From Paenibacillus sp. Root444D2 (GTDB lineage Bacteria; Bacillota; Bacilli; Paenibacillales; NBRC-103111), in NCBI RefSeq assembly GCF_001426375.1, contig NZ_LMEO01000050.1, forward strand, positions 548,480 to 608,842: a DNA stretch of 60,363 nucleotides, read 5' to 3'. Shown here in pieces: positions 51,943 through 59,600 of this stretch; position 1 is the first letter of the stretch; each line of letters opens with the position of its first letter. Both the position numbers and the translations under genes were made by a program. The notes beneath the pieces were generated by a model. The model did not search any database. It saw nothing but the letters and a program-made list of their open reading frames with translations, and was not told where the DNA came from.

Positions 51943-52530
51943 TTAACGTTCAGCCAAAATCCCATAGAAGAAAGTGTCTGACATTTGTTTAGCGAGTGTG
52001 TCGATGTCACGCTCATTTGTGAGAATTATACGGTAAGTAAATCGATCCAACATGGCAATAAAACCTTCTGCAGCGACCTCTATAAATAAGGAACTTCGTA
52101 TAAGGCCTACTTCTTGATAATGTTTGAAAATTGAAGCCATCATTTCAATCATCACAAGTCGGAATTCTTCTCCTTGCTCCGATTGGTAAAATGCGACTTT
52201 TGTCAGGTTTGGATCAGATGCGAAAAATTGAAATAGATGGGACAAGCCTACTTGAATTCTTTGCGGTACCTCATCATGAGGCAACTTGGCAATTTCGTAG
52301 GTTCTCTCAACAAAAGGAATTAACTGGTTACGGAAGTGGCTAATCAACTCCTGAAATATTGCTTCTTTGTTTTTGAAGTATAAATAAAATGACGGTTGAG
52401 TGAGGTTAACGTTTGATACAATTGTACTGATTTTAGCTTCATGGTACCCTCGCTCAGCAAATTCCTTTGCAGCTGATTGTAAAAGTCGTTGTTTGGTGAG
52501 TTCACCTTTTGACAATTTATTCGAATTCAT
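51943..52530 (-). CDS. TetR/AcrR family transcriptional regulator
   Basis: A 195-residue repressor with the helix-turn-helix ISTIVSNVNLTQPSFYLYFK after LTKQRLLQSAAKEFAERGYH, and a TetR C-terminal domain. ATG 52530 is chosen since AGGAGG lies six bases upstream of it and ATG 52545 lacks a site. First gene of an operon with two membrane proteins, which it probably represses. The upstream AT-rich DNA (52552-52600) with TTACTATATAATAACATTAC is a likely operator/promoter. Confidence 0.92.
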   Translation of the reverse strand: MNSNKLSKGELTKQRLLQSAAKEFAERGYHEAKISTIVSNVNLTQPSFYLYFKNKEAIFQELISHFRNQLIPFVERTYEIAKLPHDEVPQRIQVGLSHLFQFFASDPNLTKVAFYQSEQGEEFRLVMIEMMASIFKHYQEVGLIRSSLFIEVAAEGFIAMLDRFTYRIILTNERDIDTLAKQMSDTFFYGILAER

Positions 52531-52720
52531 TAACAACCTCCTCATAAAACATTTTGTTACTATGTATTAATATTACTATATAATAACATTACTCTCAAGT
52601 ATCTTTTGTAAATTTCTCCTGCAAATATGAATCAGCTCAAAAGATTCCTCGGTATTTATCCCATCATCATTGCTGCTCAATTAATCCAGATCAATGAACT
52701 CATTCTGTACTCTGCCAGTG

Positions 52721-52750
52721 GAAAAAGCAGCCGATTTTTGATACGGCTGC
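52721..52750 (-). terminator. Terminator on the minus strand near the tRNA-like sequence
   Basis: GCAGCCG-TATCAAAAAT-CGGCTGC followed by TTTTTCC on the minus strand. It would end transcripts that start at the gene at 53529 and pass through the tRNA-like sequence. Confidence 0.75.
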
Positions 52751-52826
52751 CTCCATGTCCATATTGAGCTATTGGTCGTACTTATCCATTACTTCAGTGA
52801 CTTTAAGGATGTCCTCATTGTTTATA

Positions 52827-52899
52827 TGGACCCAAGGGAGATCGAACCACTGACCTCATTGCTACAAGCGATGCGCAATCCCAGCCGAGCTATGCCCCC
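52827..52899 (-). pseudogene. Degenerate tRNA-Ala-like sequence
   Basis: The minus strand gives a 73-base sequence that aligns without gaps to Bacillota tRNA-Ala, including TAGCTCGGCTGGGA and AGGTCAGTGGTTCGATC. The acceptor stem (GGGGGCA with TGGGTCC) has two G-G mismatches, the D stem two mismatches, and the anticodon and T stems one each. The loop CTTGTAG would present anticodon TGT (Thr). The many mispairs indicate a tRNA pseudogene, not a working tRNA. Confidence 0.65.
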
Positions 52900-52989
52900 C
52901 ACGTTATCAACGTTCTCTTATTTTTCTGGAAGGATTTCCATCGACTACGGATTAGTACATAACGATACCGATACCATCCTTCCAAGATA

Positions 52990-53529
52990 TCATGTTTCTA
53001 AACGTAAAATTATTTCATTGACTGCTCTATTCTCCAGCTCGGATTCCTTAATTTCCCTAACTCCTTGCACGATTTTCTCCTTGAGAATCTCAGGTAGCGA
53101 ATAAACGACCGGTGCCGAAGGAATGTCGAATTTCAGATGGGAGTGAGGAATTTCCGTAAGCAAAGTACCTACCGGATTGCCATGCCTGTCACGGATCACA
53201 TTCCAAAATATTCTCGATCTGTTATCTTCCGTGCCCCATTTCTCAAGGGAGTTTCTGAAAATCAAGCACTTTGCGATGACGAAATCGTTCTCCTCAAGCT
53301 TCTCCATCGCACTATAACCGGCACTTTCCAGTCGTTCGAATATGGCCGGCATCAGACCGTCCAAATAAAGGCCGTAGGCAGCATCTTCTATTTCCGCAAA
53401 AGCTGCCGTCAAGTCCTTATGCATCGCCTCGTACAAGGGCTTCCATTCGGACTCAATATAACGGTTGGCCGCCTCCCCCATTTCTTTTATTGTCATGTCT
53501 TGGCGGAAATTCGGGAACTGTTTATTCAT
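52990..53529 (-). CDS. Hypothetical protein divergent from the double-MerR regulator
   Basis: A 179-residue soluble protein (MNKQFPNFRQDMTIKEMGEA, LTAAFAEIEDAAYGLYLDGL, CLIFRNSLEKWGTEDNRSRI, IPHSHLKFDIPSAPVVYSLP). ATG 53529 follows AAAGGAGG at nine bases. It has no recognised domain. The divergent double-MerR gene likely controls it. A possible palindrome TTACATGTAA lies between them at 53638-53647. Confidence 0.7.
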   Translation of the reverse strand: MNKQFPNFRQDMTIKEMGEAANRYIESEWKPLYEAMHKDLTAAFAEIEDAAYGLYLDGLMPAIFERLESAGYSAMEKLEENDFVIAKCLIFRNSLEKWGTEDNRSRIFWNVIRDRHGNPVGTLLTEIPHSHLKFDIPSAPVVYSLPEILKEKIVQGVREIKESELENRAVNEIILRLET

Positions 53530-53681
53530 ACACTTTCGCCTCCTTTTCATCATTGCAAATAAATTGTACAACATACAAGCAAATTGAAAGGTTTATCGAA
53601 TAATAAGAAGGAGAATCTTATAAATTTCCAGAAAACCTTACATGTAACTTTAATTCTGATTTTTTAGGGGGAGATCGCAAT

Positions 53682-54389
53682 TTGAAAATGCGTCCCAAAA
53701 AAATGGCAGCAACATTCATGATTAGCCCCAGCACCTTACGTAACTATGAAGCCAATGGCCTCATCCCTCCTGCGGAAAGATCAGCGAACGGCTATCGTTT
53801 TTATTCGGACCTGCATGCAGCTTACTTGGCATGTATTCAAACCTTGGCCCCGGCATTCGGGATGGAAGTGACAACTGAGGTGCTTCATTATCTTCAGCTG
53901 GACAAGACACATAACGCTTTGTGGGCCATCAGGGAAAAGGAAATCGTTTTATACGACGATAAAAAGAGATTGGAGAGGTTGATCGAGGATATTCGGCTAC
54001 AAGCGATTGAAAATATATCTCCATATGCCAAAGAGCGCTTTACCATCAATGAAGTATCCGAGTTGACGAAAATAACTAAATCAACGATCCGTTATTGGGA
54101 AAAAGCAGGTTATGTAGCAGCGGACCGAGATCCTGAAAACCATTATCGTTGTTACGATGGAGGTCATCTGCAAAAAATGAGATTGATCCAAGTGCTGCAA
54201 AACTCCGTTTATTCAGAGGAAACCGTGAAATATAAGCAATCGATTGCCGCCACCGAACATGGGGATCTGCAAAGTATCATGAAGCTGGCCGAGAATATCC
54301 GGACTTACCTTGATAAGAGAATCGAGTCTCAAATGTGTGGAATATCAAGGTTATACAAATTAATTCAACTGATAAAATCACCGATCTAA
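53682..54389 (+). CDS. Regulator with two MerR-type DNA-binding domains
   Basis: A 235-residue protein with two complete MerR helix-turn-helix units: residues about 8-60 (FMISPSTLRNYEANGLIPPA, SANGYRFY) and about 119-172 (FTINEVSELTKITKSTIRYW, EKAGYVAADR, HYRCYDGGHLQKMRLIQVLQ). A helical linker joins them and a short C-terminal helix follows. Ordinary MerR proteins have one such domain and dimerise, so a tandem protein could bind an asymmetric or extended site. The start is TTG 53682 with AGGGGGAG eight bases upstream. Divergent from the 179-residue hypothetical gene. Confidence 0.85.
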   Translation: MKMRPKKMAATFMISPSTLRNYEANGLIPPAERSANGYRFYSDLHAAYLACIQTLAPAFGMEVTTEVLHYLQLDKTHNALWAIREKEIVLYDDKKRLERLIEDIRLQAIENISPYAKERFTINEVSELTKITKSTIRYWEKAGYVAADRDPENHYRCYDGGHLQKMRLIQVLQNSVYSEETVKYKQSIAATEHGDLQSIMKLAENIRTYLDKRIESQMCGISRLYKLIQLIKSPI

Positions 54390-54535
54390 CCCAGTCGGAA
54401 ATCAAACATTAGAAACAGAGGGATTAATATGCACCTCATTTTATGTTTATCCCTCGATAAAGTCGTGCAAATCCTGAAATACAAAACAACCTTAATTTTT
54501 CATTGTGCGAGAAATTGTTTCCCTTTAAATAAAAA

Positions 54536-54691
54536 TGTGAATAAAAAGTAATAACTTCTCGTTTATTGCTCTTAACTCCATATTTTGATTTGGCTACTTT
54601 TTAAAACGTACTTGTTGCCGAGATCATGTACGATTCTTCGGGCACCCACCCCGAAGAATTTCTTTCCACGTCCATTATGATTTATGTGCAT
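54536..54691 (-). pseudogene. Mini kinase-like protein, copy 5: frameshifted and truncated
   Basis: ATG 54691 lies inside the end of copy 4. The frame reads GRGKKFFGVGARRIVHDLGN and KYVLK, matching the glycine loop and VAIK region of the other copies, and then hits a stop at 54572. Skipping one A in the run TTTTAAAAAG restores VAKSKYGVKSNKREV, nearly identical to copy 2 (VAKSKYGVKSNKKEV). Homology ends soon after, near 54536, with no hinge or DYG. Confidence 0.8.
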
Positions 54692-55139
54692 ATTTAAATC
54701 CTCCATAATCAATGACCACGATCTGTTTGCTTCCTTTCAATCGTAAGTGCTTCAGGCGCAGGTTAGGAGCATACGGATTATAATAACGACCTATCCTCTT
54801 TGATGGAATGATTCCTTGATCCAACAATTTTTTAACCAATTGCATAAGTTGCCGTTTATATATCAAAGAATCAGAAGGAAATTTTTGAATGTATTTTTTC
54901 ATGATTAACCAGCGGTAAACCTTATCGTAATTGATAATCGGTGCAAGATATTTTTTAATTACGTTCGGCGATGACTGGTATAAGGTTACTTCCATTTTGT
55001 TGCAACGGATCCCTTTTTGAGACTTAGCTATTTTTATAACATAGCCGTTACCTAAATCGTAAACAACGCGCGTTGCGCCGGATCCAATAAATTTTTTCCT
55101 TCTTATCATCCTTTTCATGTAGTCATTCATTTTAATCAA
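54675..55139 (-). CDS. Mini kinase-like protein, copy 4 (catalytic Asp missing)
   Basis: A 154-residue basic protein closely related to copy 1. It shows glycine loop IGSGATRVVYDLGNGY (18-33), the ATP-anchoring Lys36 in VIKIAK, Glu50 in CNKMEV, hinge LIMKKY, and terminal VVIDYGGFKYAHKS with DYG at 144-146. The catalytic segment IIPSKRIGRYYNPYAPNLRL keeps an Asn but not the HxD Asp. The start is TTG 55139, with AGGATG five bases upstream; ATG 55130 is the alternative. No glycosyltransferase is adjacent. The truncated copy 5 follows at once. Function unknown. Confidence 0.76.
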   Translation of the reverse strand: MIKMNDYMKRMIRRKKFIGSGATRVVYDLGNGYVIKIAKSQKGIRCNKMEVTLYQSSPNVIKKYLAPIINYDKVYRWLIMKKYIQKFPSDSLIYKRQLMQLVKKLLDQGIIPSKRIGRYYNPYAPNLRLKHLRLKGSKQIVVIDYGGFKYAHKS

Positions 55140-55327
55140 GGTGGCATCCTACTCATTTCATCAATGTGATATCCAACTGTTCTTGCGGATTCTAATGACA
55201 ATATATTATAAAGGATCAGATTGGTTTTGGACTTAACGGGAAATTGGGTACCTATTACCAGTGTTGGGCTGCGGAAAAATAAAGAATTGATGATACTTCC
55301 CCGCACTAACTGTAACGGCAAGTTTTT

Positions 55328-55357
55328 GGGCCATCCTTTGCGGGATGGCCCTTTCTT
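55328..55357 (+). terminator. Orphan Rho-independent terminator
   Basis: GGGCCATCC-TTTGC-GGGATGGCCC followed by TTTCTTT. No plus-strand gene is visible directly upstream. Confidence 0.75.
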
Positions 55358-55470
55358 TGAGCGCTTTCTTCAACTAAAGTTCAAGGTTGAGATCGGGGAA
55401 CGCGGCAGCATCCATATCGTGTATTGATGCATTCCGAAATCGAATTCTGAAGGAAGCCAAAAAAATATTA

Positions 55471-55507
55471 AAACACTACTGACATACTGTTGTCAGTAAT
55501 GTTTTTT
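55471..55507 (+). terminator. Second orphan terminator or attenuator
   Basis: ACTACTGACA-TACTGT-TGTCAGTAAT with TGTTTTTTATA. It precedes the VOC gene by about 110 bases, so it might act as a leader attenuator. Confidence 0.6.
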
Positions 55508-55572
55508 ATAATCGGAGTAAGTAATCGTAAAGGAGTGGGAGATAAATGCGAAGTATTTTGGCCCAAAATGAT

Positions 55573-55592
55573 ATGATACGGTATTGTATCAT
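55573..55592. promoter_or_regulatory. Inverted repeat ATGATAC-N6-GTATCAT before the VOC gene
   Basis: A perfect seven-base inverted repeat around GGTATT, 25 bases upstream of the VOC start codon. This is the typical size and position of a dimeric repressor operator. Confidence 0.65.
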
Positions 55593-55616
55593 TTGTTATA
55601 GGAAGGATGGTATCTC

Positions 55617-56021
55617 GTGAATTTTGCTTCTGTACGCATCATTACCGACGACGTGGATCGTCTCGTCAAGTTCTATGAGAAAGTCATGGGTGTTTCGGCG
55701 GAACGCCCCGCGCCCGTCTTTGCCGAACTCGTTGTGCCATCGTGCACCCTGGCGATCGGCCACTCCCAGACGGTGCAACTGTTCGGCGCTGGTTCCGCAG
55801 TGGCGGCCGACAATCACACTGTCATCATCGAGTTCCGCGTCCACGATGTCGATGCCGAATACGAGCGCTTGAAGCCGTTTGTTGGCGAGTGGGTAAAGGA
55901 ACCAACCACGATGCCGTGGGGGAACCGTGCTGTGCTGTTTCGCGATCCCGACGGCAACCTGGTTAACCTCTTCGCGCCGGTGACCGAGGAAGCGATCAAA
56001 CGGTTCAGCGGTAGGCGTTGA
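55617..56021 (+). CDS. VOC family (glyoxalase/bleomycin-resistance fold) protein
   Basis: A 134-residue metal-dependent fold protein (VRIITDDVDRLVKFYEKVMG, VIIEFRVHDVDAEYERLKPF, LFRDPDGNLVNLFAPVTEEA). Family members act as lyases, dioxygenases or antibiotic-sequestering proteins; the specific role is not visible. GTG 55617 follows AGGAAGGA at nine bases. Its GC content and codon choice (GCC, GTC, CGC) stand out from the AT-rich neighbours and suggest acquisition. An operator-like repeat precedes it and a terminator follows. Confidence 0.88.
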   Translation: MNFASVRIITDDVDRLVKFYEKVMGVSAERPAPVFAELVVPSCTLAIGHSQTVQLFGAGSAVAADNHTVIIEFRVHDVDAEYERLKPFVGEWVKEPTTMPWGNRAVLFRDPDGNLVNLFAPVTEEAIKRFSGRR

Positions 56022-56082
56022 CGGACAGTTGAAGTGAGTGAGGCGAATTTCGTAATTAGTAATTTTACTGACCGCTTCATAG

Positions 56083-56121
56083 GAAGAGACCATAGCAACG
56101 AGCTATGGTCTCTTCATTTTA
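56083..56121 (+). terminator. Terminator of the VOC gene
   Basis: GAAGAGACCATAG-CAACGAG-CTATGGTCTCTTC, a perfect 13-pair stem, followed by ATTTTAT. Confidence 0.9.
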
Positions 56122-56226
56122 TCTAGGTTCTTCATTATTTATTGAGAAATGGATCTATTTCGCGACCCTCGCTGATGCTGGCAGCCTATTTGTAATTATG
56201 CTATCTTCTGCGTTAGCGTAATAAAA

Positions 56227-56493
56227 TCATTTCTTTTTCAACTGAACAAATGCTCTAATAGTTAAATAAATTGATAGAACTAAAATTGTCCCACCAAGTA
56301 TCCAAACGCCTAAAACATCATTACTGGCTTTAGGTAAATACTTATCTGATATAAAAGCGATAATCACAACGAATATTCCTACACTTAAGAGTGTTTTTAA
56401 AAATGTTATTATATTAAAAGTTTTATGTTTTATATCAATGCTTCCTATTAAACATGCCACCAAAGTAATAAATATAATGAACGGTATGTCCAT
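56227..56493 (-). CDS. Small membrane protein of 88 residues
   Basis: Three predicted hydrophobic segments (IPFIIFITLVACLIGSIDIK, LLSVGIFVVIIAFISDKYLP, VWILGGTILVLSIYLTIRAF) and a KKK tail. AAGGAGAA lies about twelve bases before ATG 56493. No family recognised. It is in a run of small minus-strand membrane protein genes up to 57.7 kb. Confidence 0.6.
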   Translation of the reverse strand: MDIPFIIFITLVACLIGSIDIKHKTFNIITFLKTLLSVGIFVVIIAFISDKYLPKASNDVLGVWILGGTILVLSIYLTIRAFVQLKKK

Positions 56494-56654
56494 ACAAAAA
56501 CTTTCTCCTTATAATTTTCAGTTAAGGGCATTATTACCTGTATCGTAACAAGGTTACGTCTTGTTGCGCTAATCTATCCTGTAGTTTAGCAGAGGAAATG
56601 AGTTCGTTAGAAGTAATCTGTTACTTCTGTGGTACATAATTTGAATCATTAATT

Positions 56655-57062
56655 TCAAAAAAAATCTTTCCAAGCGATTTCGGTAGTTTCACTGCGGTAG
56701 GCTTTGTACCATACATTGTCAATTGAATAAGTGCTTCCAGGTCCTGAAAGAATGGAATGCCTAACACCCTTGGCATCAATGAGGGTTATTGATGATCCGC
56801 CTGTGAAAGCAGGCACAGGCAGGATTTTTTTGCGAAATTTAATGGATTCCATGGCTCCTTGATACTTGGCTATCAATGACTTATCATCCGTTTCGTAGAA
56901 CTTTCCATTGACTGAATGACGTGTCTCTAATGAAATAATCGGTTCCTGGATTAACTACGTAAACCCATAGGGTCTGTAAAAGAAACTGAGACACAAGGCA
57001 GAAGCAAATAGTAGGAGGACTAGCGATTTGATTAAATGGCGTCCCTTTAATTTGAACTCCAT
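56655..57062 (-). pseudogene. Small exported protein gene with in-frame TAG
   Basis: ATG 57062 starts a basic N-terminus and hydrophobic segment (HLIKSLVLLLFASALCLSFF) and runs to YRPYGFT, where TAG lies at 56955-56957 (codon 36). The same frame continues as LIQEPIISLETRHSVNGKFY and KYQGAMESIKFRKKILPVPA to WKDFF at 56655. A 135-residue signal-anchored protein broken by one nonsense change fits best. Re-initiation at ATG 56876 would give only a 73-residue soluble fragment. Family unknown. Confidence 0.65.
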
Positions 57063-57107
57063 GAAATCACCACGCTTTCATATCAAAACTTCCACTAAAG
57101 TTTCTCG

Positions 57108-57317
57108 TTAGTTGTTTATGGTACAACATTCTAAGTTATGTTGGATCATTTGATCTGTTTTATTTTTACCTACAAGAATCCAGGTAAAGTCTTGATATCT
57201 TGACACTAAAACACTTTCTGCGAGTGTAACTCTAATTTTCCAGCCAATCGGTGAGATATATAATATTGCTATTGAAGTAATGAAAATACAGGTTACGCCG
57301 AGTATAGTTTTTTTCAA
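57108..57317 (-). CDS. Small single-pass membrane protein
   Basis: 69 residues with one N-terminal hydrophobic segment (KKTILGVTCIFITSIAILYI) and a soluble tail (SVLVSRYQDFTWILVGKNKT). TTG 57317 is chosen over the ATG at 57335 because GAGGTG precedes it. It may work with the neighbouring small exported protein gene. Function unknown. Confidence 0.55.
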   Translation of the reverse strand: MKKTILGVTCIFITSIAILYISPIGWKIRVTLAESVLVSRYQDFTWILVGKNKTDQMIQHNLECCTINN

Positions 57318-57399
57318 AACCACACCTCTTCCCATTTAGTTACATAAGTAGACGAATTTTAATTCCATTTGTTGCGTTTTTCAATTGAGTTGATCCGTT

Positions 57400-57440
57400 A
57401 TTCTGCTCGTTACTTGAAGAACTAAAGAGGAGTTACCTCG
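57400..57440. repeat. Intergenic palindromic repeat, partial family member
   Basis: TCTGCTCGTTACTTGAAGAA followed by AAAGAGGAGTTACCTCG matches the entry half of the repeats at 57852 and 57981. The exit half is missing because the next gene begins. Confidence 0.45.
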
Positions 57441-57723
57441 ATTTGAATAAATGGATAATGTAATCCAAAACTAGTCCTGCAATAAGGAAAGAGCAGAAAT
57501 GGATTAAATATGCCGAGAAACGAAAGGTAACTAAAATACTGCTAGCCCGAAAAATGCTTTTATCTATCATCCAGTTTCTGTACGGATCAACTCTTATCAA
57601 CCAAGTGATTGGAGGAAATTGACTAAGAATAATATTTGCTAATCCACTCCCAAAATAGTCAATTAGACATATTATTATGCTCAATGCTGAGAACCAAAAA
57701 GTGAATTTTCTTAGAAGAAACAT
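57433..57723 (-). CDS. Small membrane protein of 96 residues
   Basis: Two to three hydrophobic segments (FTFWFSALSIIICLIDYFGS, FLIAGLVLDYIIHLF). ATG 57723 (MFLLRKF) is preferred, with GGAGGGGG about ten bases before it. No family recognised. It is the most upstream of the minus-strand small membrane genes between 56.2 and 57.7 kb. Confidence 0.6.
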   Translation of the reverse strand: MFLLRKFTFWFSALSIIICLIDYFGSGLANIILSQFPPITWLIRVDPYRNWMIDKSIFRASSILVTFRFSAYLIHFCSFLIAGLVLDYIIHLFKSR

Positions 57724-57851
57724 AACGCTTACCCCCTCCAACAAATTCAGATAGCTATAAATATAGGATTCTTCTTGTGAGCCCTTCCCTCCTTATGCCA
57801 TAAAAGGCCTTATAACGCACTTCCCTTGTATAAAGTAATTTTCAATTTTAT

Positions 57852-57934
57852 TCCATTAATCTGCCCGTTACTTCAATGAAAAAGAGGAACTGCATCACTG
57901 ACAAGCTCCTCCACTATCGTTTTGCGTTAGTAAT
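57852..57934. repeat. Intergenic palindromic repeat, family member 3
   Basis: CCATTAATCTGCCCGTTACT, then AGAGGAACTGC and CAAGCTCCTCCACTATCGTT, ending TTGCGTTAGTAATGA. Entry, inverted core and exit are all present. It is the clearest copy in the window. Confidence 0.55.
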
Positions 57935-57980
57935 GATTTAATATCTGAATACAGATTACCATATCTTTGAATTAACCTAT

Positions 57981-58050
57981 ATCACTAATCTACCCGTCGT
58001 TACTTGAATGAACAAATAGAGGAGCTGCCGTAAAGCGCAGCAGAGTCGAG
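57981..58050. repeat. Intergenic palindromic repeat, family member 4
   Basis: ATCACTAATCTACCCGTCGT, then GTTACTTGAATGAACAAATA and GAGGAGCTGCCG match the entry half and core of the copy at 57852. The rest to 58219 holds no gene but includes the promoter of the luciferase-like gene. Confidence 0.5.
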
Positions 58051-58219
58051 ATAATCGTGAAATAAAATATTGAATGTAAATTTCACCTGTTAGCTGAGAC
58101 GATGGCTTGATTTACCAGCAATGCAGCTGCGCAGTGGGCTGTTTTTTATTCACTTACTTTTATTGAGTTACATTAAAATATAAAGTATAATAAGGATATC
58201 TAGAAGGGAGAGAATCATT

Positions 58220-59284
58220 ATGTCCGATCTTACGACTTCTTCAATTGAAATAGGACTAAGCACATTCCTCGAGGCTGCTCCGAGAGCCGGCGGCGTCACG
58301 CACGCCGAACGACTCCGACAGGCGGTAGAGGAGATTAATCTGGCCGAGCAAGTCGGTCTGGACGTCTATGCGATCGGTGAACATCATCGCGCGGATTACG
58401 CGAGCTCGGCGCCAGCCGTTATTCTCGCCGCTGCCGCTTCCACGACCAAACGAATCCGGCTCTCTAGCGCCGTGACCGTGTTGTCTTCGGACGATCCAGT
58501 TCGCGTGTACCAAGCTTTCTCTACCTTGGACGGCCTGTCCAATGGACGGGCGGAGATTATGGCGGGCCGCGGCTCCTTTATCGAATCGTTCCCGTTGTTT
58601 GGATACGACTTGAATCACTACAACAGTCTATTCGAGGAGAAGCTGGAGCTTCTGCTCGCGATCCGCGAATCGGAGAAAGTAAGCTGGCGAGGCGGCCATC
58701 GCCCCGCCATCGACAACCTGGGCATCTATCCGCGATCCGTACAGGAGCCGTTGCCCGTATGGATCGGAACCGGTGGCAATCCGGAGTCCGCGATTCGCGC
58801 CGGAATGCTAGGGTTGCCGGTCGTCTTTGCGATCATCGGAGGCATGCCTGAGAGGTTCGCTCCTCTAGTCAACATCTATAAGGAAGCGGCCGCGAAGGCC
58901 GGACACGACGTAAGCAAGCTGCAGATCGCGACGCATTCACACGGCTTCATCTCGGATACGACCGAGAAGGCCGCCGATTTGTTCTACCCGTCGACGGCAG
59001 CCCAGATGAACACCATCGGGCGCGAGCGCGGCTGGCCGCCATACACCCGTGACTCGTTCGACGCCGCCCGCAGCCTTCGCGGAGCGCTCTACGTCGGCGA
59101 TCCCGAGTATGTCGCGGAGAAGATCGTGCTGCTGCGCAAGAACCTGGGCCTAACGCGCTTCCTCTTACACGTGGACGTCAGCACGATGCCACACCGCGAA
59201 TTGCTGCGCACCATCGAACTGCTCGGCACTAAGGTCGCTCCGATCGTCCACAAGGAACTTGCTCGTGGGGCCTCACAAGGATGA
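58220..59284 (+). CDS. LLM class (luciferase-like) flavin-dependent oxidoreductase
   Basis: A 354-residue TIM-barrel monooxygenase of the bacterial luciferase-like group that uses reduced flavin and oxygen. The landmarks are IEIGLSTFLEAAPRAGG, the family YAIGEHHRADYASSAP, RIRLSSAVTVLSSDDPVRVY, GRAEIMAGRGSFIESFPLFG, PVWIGTGGNPESAIRAG and LYVGDPEYVAEKIVLLRKN. GAAGGGAG precedes ATG 58220. The gene is markedly richer in GC than its neighbours, which suggests transfer. Monocistronic with its own terminator. The natural substrate is unknown. Confidence 0.94.
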   Translation: MSDLTTSSIEIGLSTFLEAAPRAGGVTHAERLRQAVEEINLAEQVGLDVYAIGEHHRADYASSAPAVILAAAASTTKRIRLSSAVTVLSSDDPVRVYQAFSTLDGLSNGRAEIMAGRGSFIESFPLFGYDLNHYNSLFEEKLELLLAIRESEKVSWRGGHRPAIDNLGIYPRSVQEPLPVWIGTGGNPESAIRAGMLGLPVVFAIIGGMPERFAPLVNIYKEAAAKAGHDVSKLQIATHSHGFISDTTEKAADLFYPSTAAQMNTIGRERGWPPYTRDSFDAARSLRGALYVGDPEYVAEKIVLLRKNLGLTRFLLHVDVSTMPHRELLRTIELLGTKVAPIVHKELARGASQG

Positions 59285-59374
59285 GTTTGGCTGTGGATGC
59301 CGATTTTTATCGGCATTCACGAAGCGTTCGCAGCGCGTGGGGGCCGGCAATACGGTCCATCACACAGCAATTGG

Positions 59375-59417
59375 TCCGAACCAAGGTACAAAACCTTGGC
59401 TCGGGCACTTTTTTTAC
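59375..59417 (+). terminator. Terminator of the luciferase-like gene
   Basis: CCGAACCAAGG (59376-59386) pairs with CCTTGGCTCGG (59394-59404), one mismatch, and GCACTTTTTTTACCCC follows. No gene is seen from 59418 to 59600. Confidence 0.8.
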
Positions 59418-59540
59418 CCCAACCGTCACTTTTTCTTAGCCGTGGAGAACTTGATCGGCGTCCCTCTGATTGTATTGCGCAGAACATCCTTGAAGACGAA
59501 TGCTTCCTTTGCAGACTACAAATGGTCAGGCCCATTACTT

Positions 59541-59600
59541 TAATAAAAAAAGAGTAGTTGCCGCGAAGCAAGCCCCTCAACTATAGTTCTTCGTTAGAGC
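59541..59600. repeat. Intergenic palindromic repeat, family member 5
   Basis: AGAGTAGTTGCCGCG, then CCCCTCAACTATAGTTCTTC and GTTAGAGCTTAATC match the core and exit parts of the copy at 57852. The entry half is absent or diverged. Confidence 0.45.

Larger units (their letters stand above)
55140..55616. other. Intergenic stretch upstream of the VOC gene
   Basis: No convincing coding frame. It contains two plus-strand terminators (55328 and 55471) and an inverted repeat at 55573. The DNA between 55200 and 55320 may be a remnant. Confidence 0.4.

Noticed and set aside
54633..54665. Apparent terminator ATTCTTCGGG...CCCGAAGAAT with TTTCTTT
   Set aside because: The hairpin is made by codons of the glycine loop in the fifth, broken mini-kinase copy on the minus strand (FFGVGARRI), so it is better explained as coding remnant.
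55221..55427. 68-codon plus-strand frame across 55.2-55.4 kb
   Set aside because: It runs through the strong terminator at 55328-55357 and has no start signal.
55596..56098. Long minus-strand frames opposite the VOC gene
   Set aside because: GC-rich third positions of the VOC gene keep the opposite strand open; no ribosome binding site or family match.
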